Origin: Nemertoderma westbladi
Lineage: Eukaryota; Xenacoelomorpha; Nemertodermatida; Nemertodermatidae
Length of the DNA: 41,100 nucleotides
Direction: 5' to 3'
Assembly: GCA_032718475.1 (NCBI GenBank)
Contig: JAUCBJ010000820.1
Coordinates: 1-41,100 of the forward strand
Of this stretch, positions 22,165 to 33,950 are shown in pieces. Under the pieces are notes generated by a model that was not told the DNA's origin, made no database searches, and saw nothing but the letters and a program-made list of their open reading frames with translations. Both the position numbers and the translations under genes were made by a program. Every line of letters begins with the position of its first letter. Positions within the stretch are counted from its first letter, which is position 1.

Positions 22165-23660
22165 TTAGGAACCGAGAGGTTCATTACTGTAAGAATTGTT
22201 GGCTGATTGATTGACTGGCTGGCTGGCTAATCTATAGCCAAAACTACTCTAACGATTTTGATGAAATTTTCACAGCGGCTGGATACCGCGATTCTAAGGT
22301 CCCTGGTATGTTCCGCTATTTCGTCCATGAGCCGTGGGCTCGAAAAATAGACATAAACGAAAAAACGCCATAGGCGCAATGGTAAAATATCACCAATAAC
22401 AGCTGGTGTCGTGATGAAAAATGGCTTATGTAATGGATTTCTACACAAGGCTTAGTATAAATCGATGAGGTTGCCAAGATTATTGTACTCAGTACACCCA
22501 TACTGTTTGTTTAGGCCCTAGGACACTCTGTCAAAGCAAATATTAACTGGTTGGTTTAGTTTGAAATCTAATATCACCTCAGCTGAATTACTCTTCCCAA
22601 TGCAATCTATGGGAATATCTCACTCTCTGCTAATGTAAGCTGAATGACTGTTACGTACACAGTGAGTTGGCTACATTAATGCCAACATTATTGCAAAATG
22701 TTTAATTGTTGGATTACTCTCTGTCAGTCTCCCCTTCAGAACATTGTATAGGGAATTTACTTTAGTTTACTCTACTGTGCCATTCAGCTGAATGGATTTG
22801 AGCGATTGCCAAGTTACAGAGTTGGATCATTCTCTGACCATAGGCAAAGACATCAAATCTTTTTAAAAATATACTTTTTCCATGTTTTTTTTTCTGACCA
22901 AAAAATTCAAAAAAAAATTTTTTGTAGCCAGTACTGCCAATCGATTCGCCATCAAAAATAACGCAAAAAATTTTTTTTGCAAAATTTTAAATTACTGTAA
23001 ATTTTTGGCGACTGAGGGGGGGTCAATTTTTTTCGATCCGCTATAACTCCGGAACGCTTTGTCCAAATTCGATGGGGTTTTCATTTTTCAACTTAATTCG
23101 ATGTCCTCTTTCAGCCTATCAATGTTTCGAAACCCCAAGCAGCGCCGTTCAAAAATTAATTTTTTCTAGTTCTAGAATTTTACAAATTTCAAAAAAGTTG
23201 CAGTATTTTATTAACGCCTTTACGGAATTCGATAGCGTTTTCGATTTTTATATTAAACGCAATATCCTGAATCTCACTAGCCTAGTTTCGCGTCACCAAT
23301 GCCAAGACTTCATACTTTTTGAGGAAAATTTTTCTAGAATAATTTTTATTTAATTACATTTATCGCGATTTCTTATTACTGGTTGCACATGAATTGATGG
23401 AGTTTTCAATTTATTAACTAAACACGATATCGCGCATCGCAACAGCGTGGTTTCGAAATTACCAAAACGAGGTCTTCACTAGTTGCAGGTCGATTTTGTT
23501 CTAGAATTGAGCAACTAATAATATATCGAATTTATTAATAATTATTGTATGAAATATGATTGTATTTTTACATAATTATTAGTTCTATACTAATTCTCGT
23601 TCTTTCTTTTATTTAAAATAAAAAGTCGGTTCCTTATCGGGCCGCTAGGCCCGTCACTAG
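22165..23660 (+). mobile_element. Helitron-like unit U8 (class A, 1,496 bp, one core)
   Basis: Standard-length unit with class A ends, a short microsatellite at about 22200-22230 and one core from about 22808. Confidence 0.85.
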
Positions 23661-25491
23661 TTAGGAACCGAGAGGTTCATTACTGTAAGAATTGCTCGTG
23701 GCTGACTGGCTGGCTGGCTGATCTACAGCCAAAACTACTCTAACGATTTTGATGAAATTTTCACAGCGGCTAGATACCGCGATTCTAAGGTCCCTGGCAT
23801 GATCGGCTACTCCGTCCATAGCCTCTGGGCTCGAAAAATAGACATAAACGAAAAAACGCCATAGGCGCAATGGTAAAATAACACCAATAACAGCTGGTGT
23901 CGTGATGAAAAATGGCTTATGTAATGGATTTCTACACAAGGCTTAGTATAAATCGATGAGGTTGCCATGATTATTGTACTCTGTACACCCATACTGTTTG
24001 TTTAGGCCCTAGGACACTCTGTCAAAGCAAATATTAACTGGTTGGTTTAGTTTGAAATCTATTATCGCCTCAGCTGAATTACTCTTCACAATGCATTCTA
24101 TGTAAGTATCTCACTCTGCTAATGTAAGCTGAATGACTTAAGTACACAGTGTGTTGGCTACATTAATGCCAACATTATTGCAAAATGTTTTATTGTTGGA
24201 TTACTCTCTGTCAGTCTCCCCTTCAGAACATTGTATAGGGAATTTACTTTAGTTTACTCTACTGTGCCATTCAGCTGAATGGATTTGAGCGATTGCCAAG
24301 TTACAGAGTTGGATCATTCTCTGACCATACTGTAGGCAAAGACAAATCTTTTTAAAAATATAATTTTTCCATGTTTTTTTTTCTGACCAAAAATTTCAAA
24401 AAAATTTTTTCGTAGCCAGTACTGCCAATCGATTCGCCATCAAAAATAACGCAAAAAATTTTTTTTGCAAAATTTTAAATTACTGTAAATTTTTGGCAAC
24501 TGGGGGGGGGGGGTCAATTTTTTTCGATCCGCTATAACTCCGGAACGCTTTGTCCAAATTCGATGGGGTTTTTATTTTTCAACTTAATTCGATGTCCTCT
24601 TTCAGTCTATCCATGTTTCGAAACCCCAAACAGCGCCGTTCAAAATTTAATTTTTTCTAGTTTTAGAATTTTACAAATTTCAAAAAAGTTGCAGTATTTT
24701 ATTAACGCCTTTACGGAATTCGATAGCGTTTTCGATTCTTATATTAAATGCAATATCCTGAATCTCACTAGCCTAGTTTCGCGTCACCAACGCCAAGACT
24801 TCATACTTTTTGAGGAAAATTTTTCTAGAATAATTTTTATTTAATTACATTTATAGCGATTTCTTATTACTGGTTGCACATGAATTGATGGAGTTTTCAA
24901 TTTATTAACTAAACACGATATTGCGCATCGCACCAGCATGGTTTCGAAATTCCAAAACGAGGTCTTCACTAGTTGCAGGTCGATTTTGTTCTGTTCTGTC
25001 CTGTCGATTTTGGCATCATGTAGCGGAGATGCAGAACGGAAAACGCGACTCAATTTGTGAGTCTCTGATCAAAGAAAACTTTGGTTCTCGGTACAGAGAT
25101 GGGAATTAGTTGTGAGCGAGTTTGGTTGTGTTTTATCCGAGGTTGATTAAGGTGATAATTGTCGGTTAATTAGTTTGGATGGCATTCGGTGCTGATAGTA
25201 ACGTTGCAACTATTCGAATCAACTATCTTAGCTCAATTATTAATGATGGATGCTATACATGATAAAGTTTGTTTATATATATTGTGTAAATACTTATAAA
25301 ATAAATAACACAATTTACATTTTGTTCTAGAATTGAGATTGAGCAACTAATAATAGATCGACTTATTAATAATTATTGTTTGAAATGTGATTGTATTTTT
25401 ACATAATTATTAGTTCTATACTAATTTTCATTGTCTCTTTTATTTAAAATAAAAAGTCGGTTCCTTATCGGGCCGCTAGGCCCGTCACTAG
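23661..25491 (+). mobile_element. Helitron-like unit U9 (class A, 1,831 bp, one core plus insert)
   Basis: Class A unit with a microsatellite at about 23700-23724 and one core. Its extra length is the 326-bp insertion shared with U2. The right part, from about 24344, matches U2 from about 11640 at an offset of 12,704. Confidence 0.85.
24993..25318. mobile_element. 326-bp insertion in U9 (same as in U2)
   Basis: The same insert as 12289-12614, flanked by ATTTTGTTCT at 24983-24992 and 25319-25328. Identical position and target duplication show it inserted once, before the host unit was copied. Confidence 0.75.
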
Positions 25492-25825
25492 TTAGCAAGT
25501 CGTAGGACTTGATTACTGTAAGAATTGTTGGCTGATTGACTGGCTGGCTGGCTGGCTGACTGGCTGGCTGGCTGGCTGGCTGATCTACAGCCAAAACTAC
25601 TCTAACGATTTTGATGAAATTTTCACAGCGGCTAGATACCGCGATTCTAAGGTCCCTGGTATGTTCCGCTATTTCGTCCATGAGCCGTGGGCTCGAAAAA
25701 TAGACATAAACGAAAAAACGCCATAGGCGCAATGGTAAAATAACACCAATGACAGCTTGTTGATGGAATTTACATTTGATTGATGACTTCCGACTTGCTT
25801 AACGGCGTCTTGACGCCGTCTCTAG
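25492..25825 (+). mobile_element. Helitron-like unit U10 (class B, 334 bp, minimal)
   Basis: The class B 5' end has stem CAAGTC/GACTTG and loop GTAG. It is followed by a (CTGG)n tract (about 25530-25583) and the conserved block to about 25757, then jumps directly to the class B 3' terminus. It is the smallest unit and shows which parts are enough to be kept. Confidence 0.85.
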
Positions 25826-28217
25826 TTAGGAACCGAGAGGTTCATTACTGTAAGAATTGTTAGCTGACTGGCTGGCTGGCTGGCTGGCTGACTGGCTGAT
25901 CTATAGCCAAAACTACTCTAACGATTTTGATGAAATTTTCACAGCATCTAGATACCGCGATTCTAATGTCCCTGGCATGATCGGCTACTCCGTCCATAGC
26001 CTCTGGGCTCGAAAAATAGAGATAAACGAAAAAACGCCATAGGCGCAATGGTAAAATAACACCCATGACAGCTGGTGTCCTGATGAAAAATGGCTTATGT
26101 AATGCATTTCTACACAAGGCTTAGTATAAATCGATGAGGTTGCCAAGATTATTGTACTTAGTACACCCATACTGTTTGTTTAGGCCATGCACTCTCTGTC
26201 AAAGCAAATATTAACTGGTTGGTTTGCTATTCTATAGGGAGCCACCTAACAAGGAAGTACATACAGTGCCAACTTTATAATCATTCACTGGGTTAGCCGG
26301 CTATTACAGCCTCAGCTGAATAACTCTTCCCAATGCTTTCTATGGCGATCTACAAGGTTACTCTCTCTTCTATGTTAATTGATGTGTAAGCTGATTGACT
26401 GTTAGTTACACAGTGTGTTGGGTACTATTGGATTGCACTGTATTTATAATAATAATTGTTTTATTTTTAAATCTTTCAGCCAACATTAATTCCGTGGAGG
26501 CAGTATGCTTATAAGGTTCCACCTTGTAAGCAAGAAAGCAAGCACTCTCTGTCAGTCTCCCCTTCAGAACATTGTATAGGGAATTTACTTTAGTTTACTC
26601 TACTGTGCCATTCAGCTGAATGGATTTGAGCGATTGCCAAGTTACAGAGTTGGATCATTCTCTGACCATAGGCAAAGACATGAAATCTTTTTAAAAATAT
26701 ACTTTTTCCATGTTTTTTTTCTGACCAAAAATTTCAAAAAAAATTTTTTCGTAGCCAGTACTGCCAATCGATTCGCCATCAAAAATAACGCAAAAATTTT
26801 TTTTTGCAAAATTTTAAATTACTGTAAATTTTTGGCGACTGGGGGGGGTCAATTTTTTTCGATCCGCTATAACTCCGGAACGCTTTGTCCAAATTCGATG
26901 GGGTTTTCATTTTTCAACTTAATTCGATGTCCTCTTTCAGCCTATCCATGTTTCGAAACCCCAAACAGCGCCGTTCAAAAATTAATTTTTTCTAGTTCTA
27001 GAATTTTACAAATTTCAAAAAAGTTGCAGTATTTTATTAACGCCTTTACGGAATTCGATAGCGTTTTCGATTTTTATATTAAAAGCAATATCCTGAATCT
27101 CAATAGCCTAGTTTCGCGTCACCAATGCCAAGACTTCATACTTTTTGAGAAAAATTTTTCTAGATTAATTTTTATTTAATTACATTTATCGCGATTTCTT
27201 ATTACTGGTTGCACATGAACTGATGGAGTTTTCAATTTATTAACTAAACACGATATCGCGCATCGCACCAGCGTGGTTTCGAAATTCCAAAACGAGGTCT
27301 TCACTAGTTGCAGGTCGATTTTGTTCTAGAATTGAACAACTAATAATAGATCAAATTTATTAATTGCCAAGTTACAGAGTTGGATCATTCTCTGACCATA
27401 GGCAAAGACATCAAATCTTTTTAAAAATATACTTTTTCCATGTTTTTTTTCTGACCAAAAATTTCAAAAAAAAATTTTTCGTAGCCAGTACTGCCAATCG
27501 ATTCGCCATCAAAAATAACGCAAAAATTTTTTTTTGCAAAATTTTAAATTACTGTAAATTTTTGGCGACTGGGGGGGGGGTCAATTTTTTTCGATCCGCT
27601 ATAACTCCGGAACGCTTTGTCCAAATTCGATGGGGTTTTCATTTTTCAACTTAATTAGATGTCCTCTTTCAGCCTATCCATGTTTCCAAACCCCAAACAG
27701 CGCCGTTCAAAAAATAATTTTTTCCAGTTCTAGAATTTTACAAATTTCAAAAAAGTTTCAGTATTTTATTAACGCCTTTACGGAATTCGATAGCGTTTTC
27801 GATTTTTATATTAAACGCAATATCCTGAATCTCACTAGCCTAGTTTCGCGTCACCAACGCCAAGACTTCATACTTTTTGAGGAAAATATTTCTAGAATAA
27901 TTTTTATTTAATTACATTTATCGCGATTTCTTATTACTGGTTGCACATGAATTGATGGAGTTTTCAATTTATTAACTAAACACGATATCGCGCATCGCAC
28001 CAGCGTGGTTTCGAAATTCCAAAACGAGGTCTTCACTAGTTGCAGGTCGATTTTGTTCTAGAATTGAGCAACTAATAATAGATCGAATTTATTAATAATT
28101 ATTGTATGAAATATGATTGTATTTTTACATAATTATTAGTTCTATACTAATTCTCGTTGTCTCTTTTATTTAAAATAAAAAGTCGGTTCCTTATCGGGCC
28201 GCTAGGCCCGTCACTAG
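25826..28217 (+). mobile_element. Helitron-like unit U11 (class A, 2,392 bp, twin of U5)
   Basis: Same two-core structure and length as U5. I saw only scattered differences, such as GGCCCTGCAC at U5 against GGCCATGCAC near 26185, and a shifted A/T boundary near 27470. Similarity stops at both element termini. Confidence 0.85.
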
Positions 28218-29728
28218 TTAGGAACCGAGAGGTTCATTACTGTAAGAATTGCTCGTGGCTGGCTGACTGGCTGGCTGGCTGACTGATCTACAGCCAAAAC
28301 TACTCTAACGATTTTGATGAAATTTTCACAGCGGCTAGATACCGCGATTCTAAGGTCCCTGGTATGTTCCGCTATTTCGTCCATGAGCCGTGGGCTCGAA
28401 AAATAGACATAAACGAAAAAACGCCATAGGCGCAATGGTAAAATAACACCAATAACAGCTGGTGTCGTGATGAAAAATGGTTATGTAATGGATTTCTACA
28501 CAAGGCTTAGTATAAATCGATGAGGTTGCCAAGATTATTGTACTTAGTACACCCATACTGTTTGTTTAGGCCCTGCACTCTTTGTCAAAGCAAATATTAA
28601 CTGGTTGATTTAGTTTGTGGTTCTACACAGGCTTAGTATAAATCGATGAGGCTGCCAACTGGTTGGTTTAGTTTGCAATCTATTACCGCCTCAGCTGAAT
28701 AACTCTTCCCCCTGCTGAATGACTATTAGGTATACAGTGTATCGGCTACATTAATGCCAACATTATTGCAAAATGTTTTATTGTTTGATTACTCTCTGTC
28801 AGTCTCCCCTTCAGAACATTGTATAGGAAATTTACTTTAGTTTACTCTACTGTGCCATTCAGCTGAATGGATTTGAGCGATTGCCAAGTTACAGAGTTGG
28901 ATCATTCTCTGACCATAGGCAAAGGGAAATCTTGTTAAAATATACTTTTTCCATGTTTTTTTTTCTGACCAAAAATTTCAAAAAAAATTTTTCGTAGCCA
29001 GTACTGCCAATCGATTCGCCATCAAAAATAACGCAAAAAATTTTTTTTGCAAAATTTTAAATTACTGTAAATTTTTGGCGACTGGGGGGGGTCAATTTTT
29101 TTCGATCCGCTATAACTCCGGAACGCTTTGTCCAAATTCGATGGGGTTTTCATTTTTCAACTTAATTCGATGTCCTCTTTCAGCCTATCCATGTTTCGAA
29201 ACCCCAAACACCGCCGTTCAAAAATAAATTTTTTCTAGTTCTAGAATTTTACAAATTTCAAAAAAGTTGCAGTATTTTATTAACGCCTTTACGGAATTCG
29301 ATAGCGTTTTCGATTTTTATATTAAACGCAATATCCTGAATCTCACTAGCCTAGTTTCGCGTCACCAATGCCAAGACTTCATACTTTTTGAGGAAAATTT
29401 TTCAAGAATAATTTTTATTTAATTACATTTATCGCGATTTCTTATTACTGGATGCACATGAATTGATGGAGTTATCAATTTATTAACTCAACACGATATC
29501 GCGCATCGCACCAGCGTGGTTTCGAAATTCCAAAACGAGGTCTTCACTAGTTGCAGGTCGATTTTGTTCTAGAATGGAGCAACTAATAATAGATCGAATT
29601 TATTAATAATTATTGTATGAAATATGATTGTATTTTTACATAATTATTAGTTCTATACTAATTCTCGTTGTCTCTTTTATTTAAAATAAAAAGTCGGTTC
29701 CTTATCGGGCCGCTAGGCCCGTCACTAG
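28218..29728 (+). mobile_element. Helitron-like unit U12 (class A, 1,511 bp, one core)
   Basis: Class A ends, microsatellite at about 28255-28288, and one core from about 28880. It ends with CTAG at 29725-29728 and is followed not by another unit but by 58 bp of unrelated sequence. Confidence 0.85.
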
Positions 29729-29786
29729 TATTATGTTACACACTTTGTAAGCCTTTGACACTTGCTGGCTGCAATATTTGCTGAAA
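29729..29786. other. 58-bp non-element spacer between U12 and U13
   Basis: TATTATGTTACACAC through to TTGCTGAAA has no match to the units. It is the only real interruption in the array and shows what an element end looks like next to other DNA: CTAG followed by T on the left, and AAA before TCAGGAACC on the right. Confidence 0.7.
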
Positions 29787-31286
29787 TCAGGAACCGAGAG
29801 GTTCATTACTGTAAGAATTGCTCGAGACTGGCTGGCTGACTGATTGATTGACTGACCTACAGCCAAAACTACTCTAACAATTTTGATGAAATTTTCACAG
29901 CGGCTAGATAGCGCGATTCTAAGGTCCCTGGTATGTTCTGCTATTTCGTCCATGAGTCGTGGGCTCGAAAAATAGACATAAACGAAAAAACGCCATAGGC
30001 GCAATGGTAAAATAACACCAATAACAGCTGGTGTCGTGATGAAAAATGGCTTATGTAATGGATTTCTACACAAGGCTTAGTATAAATCGATGAGGTTGCC
30101 AAGATTATTGTACTCAGTACACCCATACTGTTTGTTTAGGCCCTAGGACAAGGACACTCTGTCAAAGCAAATATTAACTGGTTGGTTTAGTTTGAAATCT
30201 ATTATCGCCTCAGCTGAATTACTCTTCCCAATGCATTCTATGGGGATATCTCACTCTGCTAATGTAAGCTGAATGACTTAAGTACACAGTGTGTTGACTA
30301 CATTAATGCCAACATTATTGCAAAATGTTTTATTGTTGGATTACTCTCTGTCAGTCTCCCCTTCAGAACATTGTATAGGGAATTTACTTTAGTTTACTCT
30401 ACTGTGCCATTCAGCTGAATGGATTTGAGCGATTGCCAAGTACAGAGTTGGATCATTCTCTGACCATAGGCAAAGACATCAAATCTTTTTAAAAATATAC
30501 TTTTTCGATGTTTTTTTTCTGACCAAAAATTTCAAAAAAAAATTTTTCGTAGCCAGTACTGCCAATCGATTCGCCATCAAAAATTACGCAAAAAATTTTT
30601 TTTGCAAAATTTTAAATTACTGTAAATTTTTGGCGACTGGGGGGGTCAATTTTTTTTCGATCCGCTATAACTCCGGAACGCTTTGTCCAAATTCGATGGG
30701 GTTTTCATTTTTCAACTTAATTCGATGTCTTCTTTCAGCCTATCCATGTTTCGAAACCCCAAACAGCGCCGTCCAAAAATTATTTTTTTCTAGTTCTAGA
30801 ATTTTACAAATTTCAAAAAAGTTGCAGTATTTTATTAACGCCTTTACGGAATTCGATAGCGTTTTCGATTTTTATATTAAACGCAATATCCTGAATCTCA
30901 CTAGCCTAGTTTCGCGTCACCAATGCCAAGATTTCATATTTTTTGAGGAAAATTTTTCTAGAATAATTTTTATTTAATTACATTTATAGCGATTTCTTAT
31001 TACTGATTGCACATGAATTGATGGAGTTTTCAATTTATTAACTAAACACGATATCGCGCATCGCACCAGCGTGGTTTCGAAATTCCAAAACGAGGTCTTC
31101 ACTAGTTGCAGGTCGATTTTGTTCTAGAATTGAGCAACTAATAATAGATAGAATTTATTAATAATTATTGTATGAAATATGATTGTATTTTTAGATAATT
31201 ATTAGTTCTATACTAATTCTCGTTGTCTCTTTTATTTAATAAAATAAAAAGTCGGTTCCTTATCGGGCCGCTAGGCCCGTCACTAG
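29787..31286 (+). mobile_element. Helitron-like unit U13 (class A, 1,500 bp, one core)
   Basis: The 5' end here begins TCAGGAACCGAG, giving the canonical Helitron 5'-TC. The microsatellite is at about 29826-29858 and there is one core from about 30430. The class A 3' end finishes with CTAG at 31283-31286, directly followed by LINE coding sequence starting TTAAG. Confidence 0.85.
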
Positions 31287-33240
31287 TTAAGATTTTTAGT
31301 CATAATAACCCCAAGATCTTTACAGGATTCCTTGAGTTCTAGAATGTCACGTTTTACTCCAACGGGTTAGAGAATCTAACGCTAGTTGCATATTTAACGA
31401 ATTTTCACTGCTGTCATAAATTTTCAAATCATCAGCAAATAGTTTGCAATCGACATATGTCAATTCTGAAGGCAAATCATTTACAAACACAAGGAATAAA
31501 ATCGGTCCCAAGACGCTTCCTTGGGGAGTTCCCGATATGACATCAGCATAATCTGAGTACTTATTGCCTACTAATATGCACTGTTTGCGATTTGTTAAAA
31601 AGGCCCGAATCCAGTCTAATAGACTACCCATGATCCCATACGCAGCCACCAACTTCTGTAAAAGTTTTGTGTGTACCACCTTGTCGAATGCTTTCTCAAA
31701 GTCGATATAAATTATATCAACATTATGTTTTTTATCTAAAAGCTTATACCAATCATTATTGGTGCACTCGAGTAAATGGGTGGCTGTGGGTCGCCGCTTC
31801 AGAAAACCATGTTGATTTTTTGAAATAATGCTGTTTGAAAGGAGGTACTTTAAGAGCTCATTTTTTATACATGTTTCCATTATTTTGCAAGCAATGCATG
31901 TCAGAGATATCGGCTGATAGTTGTATGGGTTTGATGGGTTATCTTTCTTAAACAGTGGTACAACAATGGCGGTGCGTCAAATATTCGGTAAGGAGTGCGA
32001 ACTAAAAGATATATCAAATATCGCAGACAGAGGCGCAGCCAGGTGTCTAGCCAAGCTTCGAAATAAAAGACTAGGCAAGCCATCTGGTGTGGAGCCAGAT
32101 TTGTTCTGTAAGTCACGTAAAATCTTATATACTGTACTGCACTAGGATTAAAATTAACATCACTTAAATAGGAATCATTAGGCGTCGCACGATTAAACGT
32201 AGGAATATTGCCATCATTTTGACAATAATCTTCCGCCAGTACTGTAGAAAGTCCTGGCCTTGATAAGCGTCATCAACGATCACATCACCATTGTATTTCA
32301 AGGGGGCAACTCCCGATTTATAATTACGTTTTGAATTTACGTAGCTAAAAATAGCATTTGGACATCCAGACGTTAGAATCTGGTTTTCTTTCAGACACAG
32401 ATTTCTAAATATTGTTCTAGAAATTTCTTTCGAACAGCGGTCATACGCTAATTTTCCCTGGTTCGAATGTCGCCTTCTCCACAGTAATTTTTTTTTACGT
32501 TGTAGTTTCTTAATGTGATCGGGATAACGCTTCTTTAGTGAAACCGGAATTTCTTTACGAGGAATAAAACGATTTATTCCCTGTTTAAGAACATCATCAA
32601 AAACACTCCAATATGTATCTACTGTACCACAAGAATGAAAATTACGTGACCAGTCTTGAGCTTCTAAAAATGAAGAAAAGGCTGCGTAGTCGGCATTCTT
32701 AAAGTCTAAATAATGTAATGGTTCACTGTTAACAAATTGGTATGGACCACATAGGTTAAAGGTTACAGACGAATGGTCACTTGTGGAAAAACCTCCGTTT
32801 ACAGTGACGTCACTAACACAGAGTACGTCACTGGTGAAAACGAAGTCTAGCGTACTTTCCCCCCTCTGGTGGGTTTATTTACAAGTTGAGTGAACCCTGC
32901 CTCGTGTACACAATTAAAAAAGCTCTTATATACATCAGATTCCGGAAAGGTCATTGCCTCCCAGTTAAATTCGCGGAAATTAAAATCACCAATTTGCTCC
33001 ACAGTCTACCCCACAGTTTGCTGTGGGGTAACTAACATCAGAAAGATGAGAAATACACTCACAAAATCACTTGACATATTCCAAACTACTACACAATGAA
33101 CTATTGCTGTGATAGGCACAAATTAATCTTGGTGCATCGCCAAGAATATCAACTGCAATAATTTCACAATCCTCATATTTTTTATCCGGAAAAATTCTGG
33201 CACAAGAAATGAAACTTTGATCAAATTCTGGATTGACGTG
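31287..33240 (-). pseudogene. CR1/Jockey-like LINE ORF2: endonuclease and RT (right half of the split copy)
   Basis: Read on the minus strand from about 33240. The APE endonuclease region shows IIAVDILG, GDFN (32990-32979), PTRG and the catalytic SDH (32781-32773). The linker has NSKRNYKSGVAPL (about 32345-32300). The RT has NYQPISLT, NQHGF, DFEKAFDKV (motif A), GTPQGSVLGP (motif B) and LFADD (31439-31428, motif C). Past TRWSKT the frame shifts and KDLGVIMTKNL reads right up to 31287, where the Helitron-like array begins. Several frameshifts and stops (around 31340, 31900-32260 and 33060) make it inactive. The 5' end is truncated within the endonuclease. The continuation of the protein is found at 7372-6912. 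Confidence 0.85.
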
Positions 33241-33700
33241 ATTGGTTGCTGATTAGTAGCAGCTTTCTCCAACCACATTACTTAGTTTTATACAAAATGG
33301 AATGATGTTAACTGGAAAAGCCACGATCTAAGCACCAGTTCCTTAGGCTACATCTGTCCAGCTGTCTCTACATACTGGCATATACATACGGCAGTACGGG
33401 CTAGTACCAGGCACCAGTAACCTACCCAACGTTAGACCGAAACCGAACTGCTACGAGAATCGTACAGCCGTATTTCTGTAGTTGTCAGTTGGGATACCGC
33501 TTACCGGTAGATGTGAGCTATACCTATAAAGTTAACGACTGAACGACTGCACAGCAGTACAATACAGCAGTAACTGCAGTCCCTAAGGCAGCAGTAGTGC
33601 TGTGGCTTTCCGCAAATTTAAATATGAAAAAAGATATGTAAAATTTCTTCAAATTTTAAAATTGTTAATGCCAAAATTAATAATTTTTACCCCTCTTTCA
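33241..33700. other. Intergenic, no gene seen
   Basis: Unique-looking sequence with many CAGTA-type words and no supported coding region. It marks the 5' side of the truncated LINE. Confidence 0.5.
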
Positions 33701-33707
33701 ATTTTCG

Positions 33708-33785
33708 ATTCAGATTGGGTTCAGATTTGGTATAATTCTCGAGATCGGGTCCAGATTGGGTTCAGATTGGGTTCAGATAGGTCCA
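33708..33785. repeat. Short imperfect GGGTTCAGATT repeat
   Basis: GATTGGGTTCAGATT-like words recur about six times (for example near 33713, 33756 and 33766). They are imperfect and too short to be more than a local simple repeat. Confidence 0.6.
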
Positions 33786-33950
33786 GATATGACTTAAGTA
33801 CTATACAAATAATAGTAAAAAAGTAACCATTGCCTTCTATGGCCTTTGACTATTAATTTTAACATTTTTGCTTGTTAAAGTCAAATCAAGCTGCACCGTT
33901 TGACTTCGCTTTGCCTTTTCTTTGGCAGTTTTGACTTTTTTCTGATTGAC

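Larger units (their letters stand above)
7372..31286 (+). mobile_element. Head-to-tail array of 14 Helitron/Helentron-like units
   Basis: Fourteen units lie in one orientation, 13 complete and the first 5'-truncated. A full unit has: a 5' TTAG plus a hairpin; ATTACTGTAAGAATTG; a (CTGR)n microsatellite; a ~240-bp conserved block with AACGATTTTGATGAAATTTT; a variable middle; usually an AT-rich ~0.7-kb core; and a 3' terminus with a subterminal inverted copy of the 5' end, a GC hairpin and CTAG. An asymmetric inverted repeat, a 3' hairpin shortly before CTRR and no target duplication are hallmarks of Helitrons, in particular Helentrons/HINEs (DINE-1-like). No Rep/helicase is encoded, so all units are non-autonomous. 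The frames of 60-180 codons throughout recur with each unit and are not genes. Confidence 0.85.

Noticed and set aside
33009-33028. CCCCACAG/CTGTGGGG hairpin as a regulatory element
   Set aside because: It lies in the decayed endonuclease part of the LINE pseudogene; a local rearrangement is sufficient explanation.
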